Positions 55,601 to 64,000 of a DNA stretch of 64,000 bases are shown here, in pieces. Positions within the stretch are counted from its first letter, which is position 1; every line of letters starts with the position of its first letter. The notes beneath the pieces are model-generated. The model made no database searches and was not told where the DNA came from. It saw only the letters and a program-made list of their open reading frames with translations. The stretch comes from Apostichopus japonicus (Eukaryota; Echinodermata; Holothuroidea; Aspidochirotida; Stichopodidae): the NCBI RefSeq assembly GCF_037975245.1, contig NC_092569.1:32254668-32318667 (forward strand), given 5' to 3'. Both the position numbers and the translations under genes were made by a program.

Positions 55601-56545
55601 TATGTTATTGCATAGGCTAGATGTGAAATGGGCTGGTCTAGGCTACAACGCATCGTACACACCAATCACTGCTGGATACCACAAGATGTTATTGCATAAG
55701 CAAGGTATGAAATGGGCTATCCTTCAGCAGTCTCTCATGTCGTTCCTGCATGGTTTAGATTAGCTGATCCTTCACCAATTCACTTAGAAGGAGAGAACAT
55801 CTTCTTGCTACGACAGAATGAAATTTGACTCTTGCCAGATTTATCATGTTTCAAACCTTGACGAGTTCTTTGGACTCATTTGCGCGCATAGCTTCATGAT
55901 TGTTATTACTCATTGGATGTTTTTTTTTTATAAACCTTTTATTGATCTTTTGTCTAAGTGTTTTGGGATGAACCTGCGTGGACCATTTACAAAAAAATCT
56001 CAGTTAAATGAATGTCTTGTCATTCCTTATTTAGTTGTTTTTTACCGCCCGGGAATTCTCTCAACTTCGGATTACTGCTCGAAATGGGAATCATGACGCT
56101 AGTAAACCTGATTGTCTTCATCTTACTCGTTCGCAAAGTTGTCCTACGACCAATGATGTCTAAATACACTAAAGGAAAACGACAGAAGGAAGCATTCGAT
56201 CGAATTCAACAGTTTGTCTTATTCTGGGTATTCCTTGGAATGTCATGGATATTTGCATATCTATCAATCATTATAAAGCGCGAGGATGGTTTGGTATTTG
56301 AAATACTGTTTTGCCTTTTTACCTCTCTTCAAGGATTTGTTTTATTTGTCTTTATTTGTGGCAAAAATGCAGAATTCAGAAAATCGATCAAAGATACAAA
56401 AAACATTTTTGCACATAAAGAGAGTTACAAAGTAAAAACGCTAAGTCAAGCGACCGCCTCAGTTTCTCTGTCTGTATCTGGCGCAAAACTAACTGCTACA
56501 AATAATTGGGATGATGAGATGATCCCTGATGAAATAACTGAATAA
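43677..56545 (+). CDS. Adhesion G protein-coupled receptor with IgGFc-binding-protein-like N-terminal domain, 12 exons
   Basis: Exons: 43677-43773, 46578-47705, 48569-48688, 49146-49255, 49461-49607, 50204-50579, 50781-50977, 51539-51694, 53316-53419, 54126-54394, 54887-54953, 56035-56545; 1,093 residues, all phases consistent. Domains: signal peptide (1-32, or from M9); IgGFc-binding N-terminal-type domain (about 35-405; VLSTNPIAVFS, FFHLP, FRIIAAYDDTSITV), encoded by one 1.1-kb exon; Cys segment like the hormone-receptor motif (about 412-480; ARRICRYCYW, LISCYS); GAIN (about 486-777) with GPS cysteines CVFW, GC, CKC and cleavage site HLT at 769-771, so self-cleavage and a tethered TNFAILV agonist are expected; TM1 about 787, TM2 about 823, TM3 with FTLATMAWMTVEAVHMYF, TM4 about 891, TM5 with LVNLIVF, TM6 FLGMSWIFAY, TM7 FTSLQGFVLF. 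The C850-C925 loop disulfide is conserved. It is a plasma-membrane receptor; ligand unknown. AATAAA overlaps the stop codon. The start at 43677 or 43701 is undecided. Confidence 0.92.
44178..44255 (+). other. tRNA-like sequence, probably SINE head or tRNA pseudogene
   Basis: GCTGGATAGCTCTGTTGGTA gives an A-box and D-arm, followed by CTGGA-TTTGTGA-TCCAG, a clean 5-bp anticodon stem with a seven-base loop. The B-box region (TCTTGAACTTTT) is degenerate and no acceptor stem closes. Not a functional tRNA as it stands. It lies in intron 1 of the adhesion GPCR gene. Confidence 0.45.
45290..45335. repeat. (TG)n microsatellite
   Basis: About 45 bases of TG/CG dinucleotides, longest uninterrupted run near 45310-45334. 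It lies in intron 1 of the adhesion GPCR gene. Confidence 0.9.
45355..45790. repeat. Second copy of the dispersed repeat seen at 12906-13440
   Basis: Shares TTTTAGCCATTTTCT-GTTGTCAA, GGTCGCAAACTCCTCCTAGA, CGTAAGTCCGATCAA, TTGATGACGTCATAGGTCAA and GAGGTCAAAGG with the copy in the FReD gene. Same orientation. It contains the CRE palindrome TGACGTCA and several AGGTCA half sites. No open frame was seen. Confidence 0.8.
50580..50780 (+). other. GC-AG intron in the adhesion GPCR gene
   Basis: The preceding exon must end at phase 1 to join the next exon, which reads only in the frame giving EPNRTQVPISFLFY. The only site doing so is CAAG-gcgagt at 50579/50580; the GT four bases on (GA-gtatta) gives phase 2 and a TGA stop. 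AAG-GCGAGT fits the known strong consensus of GC donors. The acceptor is CTTTTATCAG. Confidence 0.75.
53420..53780. repeat. ATTACATAC-type low-complexity repeat
   Basis: About 350 bases of ACATTACATACATT variants fill the intron between the TM1 and TM2 exons. Open frames here are compositional. Confidence 0.85.
55050..55415 (-). mobile_element. 3' fragment of a non-LTR retrotransposon (LINE)
   Basis: The minus strand encodes VADIHRLKMCAVIYKYVNN followed by MLPTTFRNIF, typical of the segment after the reverse transcriptase domain in CR1/L2-like LINE ORF2 proteins. It then runs through a non-coding tail ending near AATAAATAAAT at 55060. Only the last ~70 codons remain. It lies in the intron between the TM4 and TM5 exons of the adhesion GPCR. 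Confidence 0.55.
55404..55725. repeat. 84-bp minisatellite, about 3.8 copies
   Basis: Unit contains GCTGGATGCCACAATATGTT, ATTGCATAGGCT-GATGTGA and TCTAGGCTACAACGCATCGT. Period is 84 bp, so a 28-residue periodic open frame runs through it. It abuts the LINE fragment in the same intron of the adhesion GPCR gene. The last copy is the most diverged. Confidence 0.9.
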
Positions 56546-56843
56546 AAATATGATTTGCTACCAGTTTTACTCATTGCTGTAAAATACAATGTACACGATA
56601 ACAATTCCTTTTTTTTTACGTGATCACGAGCCGGTGTTCACTGCAACTAAAATGGAACTACTTATCAACACACGCTCATACAATGTTCACTTCACTCTTA
56701 TATCTGATTCACACATTTCAATAGGTGACGAGAAAGTATCGTGACAGTTTATACTCAATTGCACACTTAGTTATATCTAAATGTCAAATTTAATAGGGGT
56801 TCATGTTCCTTAAATAATAGTGTCTATATATATATTGTGTATG
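56546..56843. other. 3' flank of the adhesion GPCR gene
   Basis: AATAAA overlaps the stop (56542-56547). No further gene-like sequence was seen before the (CCAT)n array. Confidence 0.5.
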
Positions 56844-57299
56844 TCCATCCATCCATCCATCCATCCATCCATCCATCCATCCATCCATCCATCCATCCAT
56901 CCATCCATCCATCCATCCATCCATCCATCCATCCATCCATCCATCCATCCATCCATCCATCCATCCATCCATCCATCCATCCATCCATCCATCCATCCAT
57001 CCATCCATCCATCCATCCATCCATCCATCCATCCATCCATCCATCCATCCATCCATCCATCCATCCATCCATCCATCCATCCATCCATCCATCCATCCAT
57101 CCATCCATCCATCCATCCATCCATCCATCCATCCATCCATCCATCCATCCATCCATCCATCCATCCATCCATCCATCCATCCATCCATCCATCCATCCAT
57201 CCATCCATCCATCCATCCATCCATCCATCCATCCATCCATCCATCCATCCATCCATCCATCCATCCATCCATCCATCCATCCATCCATCCACCCATCCA
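56844..57299. repeat. (CCAT)n tetranucleotide satellite, about 112 uninterrupted units
   Basis: Perfect CCAT repeats run from 56844 to about 57290, followed by one interruption (CACCCAT). Reads as PSIH or MDGW in every frame; none of these is a protein. Purity over some 450 bp implies a recent expansion, or assembly collapse or extension. Confidence 0.98.
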
Positions 57300-57559
57300 T
57301 ACTCTTTTGTACATTTCGAGATTGAGGTGTAAAGGCGGACTATGTTCATGTATATATGTAACATATTGTAAAATTCAGTATAAGTATCAAATCAAATTGT
57401 TCCCCACACGTCCTGACCAGCAATATGACATAGAAGAGTAATTCAGCAGCTGGCGGAGTATGCTTATGTCTTTGCCTTTTTTTTTCTTTTCTTTTACTTT
57501 ATTTTGTAAAGTAAAACATTATGTAGTTTAGAGACAGAAGACTGTTTATCCCATCAGTT

Positions 57560-58150
57560 AAAGAAACCTAAGTTTGCTTTGCTTGCTTAAACTCGATGAT
57601 ATCATCAAAATGAAGCTTGCGGCTTTTGCTTACAAATCATTGAATGGATTACTGTCGGAAAATTTCCACAGTTTTATTAAAAGTAACAAAACTGTTTATC
57701 ACTATCAAACGAGACATACTTATAATGCAAATACTAATTTTTACCGTACCACTATAGGAACCTATAGCTTTCGTAACCGTATACGATTAAAACATGGAAT
57801 TCCCTTTCAGATAATAAAAGGACCAAAAAGTCGTTGAGTTTATTTAAGAAGTTTTTAAGAAAACACATCATCACAACATACTATAGTACGGTCTTTATGC
57901 TCTATTTATATATTAGGTAATTACATGAAAAGCTAAATTCTTTATGAACTAGGACAATGTTATCCTGTCTAGTTATTACTCCTTAAAGTATATGTATCAT
58001 TCTGCTTATTCAACTTGTATTATATTTTTCTTCTTTACCAGGGAGTATTCTACTCTGTTAAGCCAATTCAGGCTTTATAGAAGACTCCCTTACACATTGT
58101 AATTATTTTGGTGATAAAACAAATAAATAAACAAACAAATAAACAAGTAA
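57560..58150 (+). mobile_element. 3' end of a non-LTR retrotransposon (LINE), frameshifted
   Basis: The plus strand encodes LDDIIKMKLAAFAYKSLNG, then YQTRHTYNANTNFY and YSFRNRIRL. After a +1 shift near 57790 it continues as TWNSLS, then KSLSLFKKFLRKH, the classical end of CR1/L2-type LINE ORF2 proteins (WNSLP and LFKK-L). The 3' tail holds GGTGATAAAAC and ends in an AAATAAATAAAC repeat near 58120-58150. 5'-truncated and inactive. Confidence 0.75.
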
Positions 58151-58434
58151 CTAAGCGTACAACCTTCATTGTTGCCTTTGATATCCGTTCACTCGTGGGA
58201 CTCTTAATTAGCTCAATCCTCTTCCCGATCTGTAAATCGTAAATGGAATTCCCATACACACCACAGACACAAATCATAAGACTAATCGTAAACCCATTAA
58301 AATCTGACAGTTCAATTTGATGTGTCTAAAAAGCAAAACATATTTGTGTGTCATTCCGGCAACAATTTGGAATACAGAGATGTTCATTCAATTTCATTGC
58401 ACGTCATAACTTTTAATGAATACCGTGAGGAAAG

Positions 58435-58437
<3 letters not shown>

Positions 58438-58495
<58 letters not shown>
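58438..58495. repeat. (TA)n microsatellite
   Basis: About 58 uninterrupted bases of alternating TA. Confidence 0.95.
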
Positions 58496-58497
<2 letters not shown>

Positions 58498-58901
58498 TGA
58501 TGTTCTTGGGGGAAATGGGTTCCTTTAGCCTAATTGATTATAAAAGTTACACTGGTTAGGTTAATTTATTTATTTACTTTTGTCAAACTAATATTCGTGG
58601 GCAATTGTGTTTCGTTAGCCTAGTTGATCATGAAAGTAATTCATGCTATACATAGTATAGTTTCTGTTCGAACTTAAGGTAAAAGTTGTTCTGCCTGAAA
58701 GTTTTATCTCCCGACTGAAGATGGAGAAAGTGACCATGCATTCACCCACGACATAACCCCTCAACCCCCCCCCCCGTCCCCCTTCTTTGCTCAAGCCACT
58801 GAAACAAGATGTTAATAACTGAAAATTACTTTATGCCCTCGTATGCTAAGCTATAGCTTTCAAATATATTTACAATATAAATACAAATAAAATATCGCTT
58901 A

Positions 58902-58981
58902 AGGTTTGTTGCATAAACGTATAGGGCCATGTTAAGATATGCGTATTGATATGATATCAATAACGTTTATGCAACAAACCT
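58902..58981. repeat. Perfect 19-bp inverted repeat with palindromic centre
   Basis: AGGTTTGTTGCATAAACGT at 58902-58920 is the exact reverse complement of 58963-58981. The 42-base loop contains a second perfect palindrome, ATTGATATGATATCAAT (58945-58961). It could form a cruciform or an RNA hairpin with either strand transcribed. Confidence 0.85.
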
Positions 58982-59477
58982 GAAACTATATTTCACTTTT
59001 ATTTTTCTGTCTAATGATACGTTGTTGTTGTGTATGGAATATGCATGTACATATAGTCCTTTTTAAAGGGGGGAGGGGGGGATACATAGTATCAATCAAA
59101 TAGACTGATATGGATTCACTGTACAAAACAAATCCAAGACTTCATTCATTACCAAGACTACTCTGATTACCCTATGTTCAAAAGTATTTTGACAATATTT
59201 CAGGCAATTCTTCTCTGAACTCATAATGCATTATGATAAGCTGAATACAAATACCTAAGGCTATCTATGAATTTTAAACAGTGATCTTTCAAAACTGAAT
59301 AATAAACTGGATCAATGAAATAGACCGAATAAACGATTAAGCTTTGACAAACGAAACGAGAAAAGGATAAACACCACATGCCTTCAAATTTACTGTAAAA
59401 GTGTATGTGTTTCAATAATTCGAAAATAATTCTTATAAAGCTTCTCATATCTGATAGTTTAGAAATTAAAGACTGAA

Positions 59478-61195
59478 GTGAAGCATTTCATTACCATTAA
59501 TCTTCTATTCTGCATAGTTATTCATGGAGCATCAAGCCTTGGTAAACAATTAACCATTTATCCATATTTCTTGGTTAATAATGTATCAAGTAAAATATTG
59601 GTACAGGGTGAATTTCAACATATTACATGTTTCAAGACAGATCACAACAGTGCAGTTTTACATAAATTGCGTCCACACTATCCGAAGGAAAGAGGGCGCT
59701 CTTTCAATAAGCGGAGTTGAAGCGCCTTGATGGTCGAAGTGCAGACTATTCAATTGAGAGTAATAATAGAGGTCCCAGAACCAGACACTGTGATAAAGAA
59801 ATGGCATACTTTCCATCACTGTAGCGATTCCAGGTATAGATGGATGTGTTTCAATGATGAAACAGGTCGTCACTGCAGCGATGCCAGGTACAGAGGGACG
59901 TGTTTCAATGATGACACAGGCCGTCCATCACTCTAGCGATCCCAGGTACAGAGGGGCAGTACTGGGCAGAGACTTTTACCTGCTGCATGCATTCACTGAC
60001 GATCACTATTATGGTTTACACGCGTTTACGCATAACAAAGGGTTAGCGACTGATTGATACCTGATGAGGATCGATCGTATAGTTAATACAGAGAGAAAAC
60101 ATTAACAGCATTTGGAATTTAAGGAAATGAAAAAAAGAATAGAATGAAAGTCAGCAATCAATCAAATTGTTTTACCACTAGAATTTCATTTAGTATCAAT
60201 CACACGAAAATGCAAAGACGTCTAACACTTGGTTAAAGTAAAGAGAAATGAGATTAGTAAACATCGATATAAATCGGACAGTTTTTTATTTTGTAAATGA
60301 GGACATAACATTAGGAAATATTTGAAAACCAATTGTTCCTCTTTTGTAAGTACTTTGTAAATACCTTTTCAGTAAAAAGTTTTGGTTTCTTCTCTTCTTC
60401 TTTTTTCATTTCATTTTTACATGGAAACAGCAAATACAGCTGAACAAATCACATGGATACAACACCGACTTTATAATGAACACATGGACACAACAACTAC
60501 ATCTGCTTGACCACACACAGCAAGCACATATTCACGGTCACGTGGATCGTTTCATTAACGATTTATATGTATGCTAACTGACTGACATGACAACCTATCC
60601 ATTCTCAAACATTCAAGAAGTGCTCTTTCCTATTTATTGTGCTTTATCGTTCTTTCTTCGACCGTGTTTGCGGAAGTGCTATGGTTGGCAGTGAGCAATC
60701 AATACTATCTTCACATGTTTGCAGCGAGGTGAATATCACGTTAAAGACCGCAGTACCATCTCTATCATTTTGAATAATATCAATCTTTTTTTGGGGGGGG
60801 GGGGGTGGGGGCTGCCTGAATCATGCTATAGGAAACAAATAAATGAAATGTGATTATTTTCATCATGGAGTTACCTTCGTAGGATAACAACGAAAGGGTA
60901 ATTAACCTTAGTTAGTTCTAATTGTTCCTAACATCTTGACAAATTGTCGCAAATATAATAAACAAACCTTTACAGGGTGCCAAGTTTGGGCATAGTGCTG
61001 TCAATCATCTCAACTTTGTAAGCTAGCGTCTTCAATAACATTTCCGTCTAGCAGTTGCGCTGTTTGTTATCAGTTGCAAAATAAACGATGCCATATTACT
61101 TCTTATTATGATTTGATTTCCTTTGTGCACAGGAGAATTATTGCGAACAACCACAACAACAACACGAGATATCTCTTGTTACGAGAACGACCTGA
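59478..61195 (+). CDS. Possible 5' exons of another secreted gene (uncertain)
   Basis: Two exon-like pieces agree in phase. 59478-59539 would encode a signal peptide (hydrophobic INLLFCIVIHG) ending at the donor TTG-gtaaac, phase 1. 61133-61195 follows the acceptor GTGCACAG, is 63 nt with phase 1 on both sides, and encodes ELLRTTTTTTRDISCYEND. The second has the same length and phase as the stalk exons of the minus-strand FReD gene and a similar Thr run, and its SCYE echoes the short Cys exon there. Against it: the first piece has no ATG, only GTG, with an in-frame TAA just upstream at 59466. It is either a relic with a lost start codon, a missed upstream exon, or chance. Further exons would lie beyond the window. 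Confidence 0.3.
59818..59960. repeat. Three-copy tandem repeat, about 54-58 bp unit
   Basis: CACTGTAGCGATTCCAGGTA, TGTTTCAATGATGA and ACAGG-CGT recur three times, the third copy partial. Confidence 0.85.

Positions 61196-64000
<2,805 letters not shown>

Noticed and set aside
55401-55763. 120-codon open frame with 28-residue periods
   Set aside because: An 84-bp intronic minisatellite; it does not join the receptor frame.
55818-56096. Open frame running into the TM5 exon
   Set aside because: A different frame from the receptor; the exon proper starts at 56035 after TTATTTAG and completes the Tyr codon split at 54953.
56790-57364. Long open frames of PSIH and MDGW repeats on both strands
   Set aside because: Pure translation of the (CCAT)n satellite in all frames.

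Overview
The window reads as AT-rich genomic DNA of a marine invertebrate deuterostome, most likely an echinoderm and possibly a sea cucumber. The grounds are spliced genes with GT-AG introns, abundant microsatellites and minisatellites, SINE and LINE remnants, and gene families that are large in echinoderms (fibrinogen-related lectins, IgGFc-binding-protein-like domains, adhesion GPCRs). The species assignment is inference. No prokaryotic operon, CRISPR array or virus was seen.

Layout. (1) 1929-2179 (+) is the last exon of a fibrinogen-related gene that begins left of the window. (2) 8769-14174 (+) is a complete five-exon secreted fibrinogen-related (FReD) protein, 279 aa as spliced here. 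(3) 40085-19731 (-) is a second, larger FReD gene, tail-to-tail with the first. It has a signal-peptide exon, a short Cys exon, three small Thr/Pro-rich stalk exons, a nine-cysteine exon of unknown family and three FReD exons. Two stalk exons lie in a 1.93-kb tandem duplication, and the first intron contains a 7.1-kb inverted-repeat element with its own decayed spliced gene. (4) 40086-43676 is the divergent region between gene 3 and the next gene; much of it is a 36-bp minisatellite. (5) 43677-56545 (+) is a complete 12-exon adhesion GPCR (1,093 aa as spliced here) whose extracellular start is an IgGFc-binding-protein-like domain, followed by a hormone-receptor-like Cys segment, GAIN/GPS and seven membrane segments. 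(6) 56546-64000 is mostly repeats, with two weak exons (59478 and 61133) that could be the start of another secreted gene.

All gene models were spliced by eye from acceptor/donor sites and reading phase. Every intron in the adhesion GPCR and in the first FReD gene keeps phase, and both coding lengths are multiples of three. In the large FReD gene one donor (near 24200) is ambiguous.

Biological reading (inference): two FReD lectin-type genes, a third partial one and a mucosal-mucin-like (IgGFc-binding) adhesion receptor lie together, which would fit a pattern-recognition or surface-immunity neighbourhood. The adhesion GPCR is the most interesting object, because it joins an IgGFc-binding-type ectodomain to an apparently intact self-cleaving GPCR.
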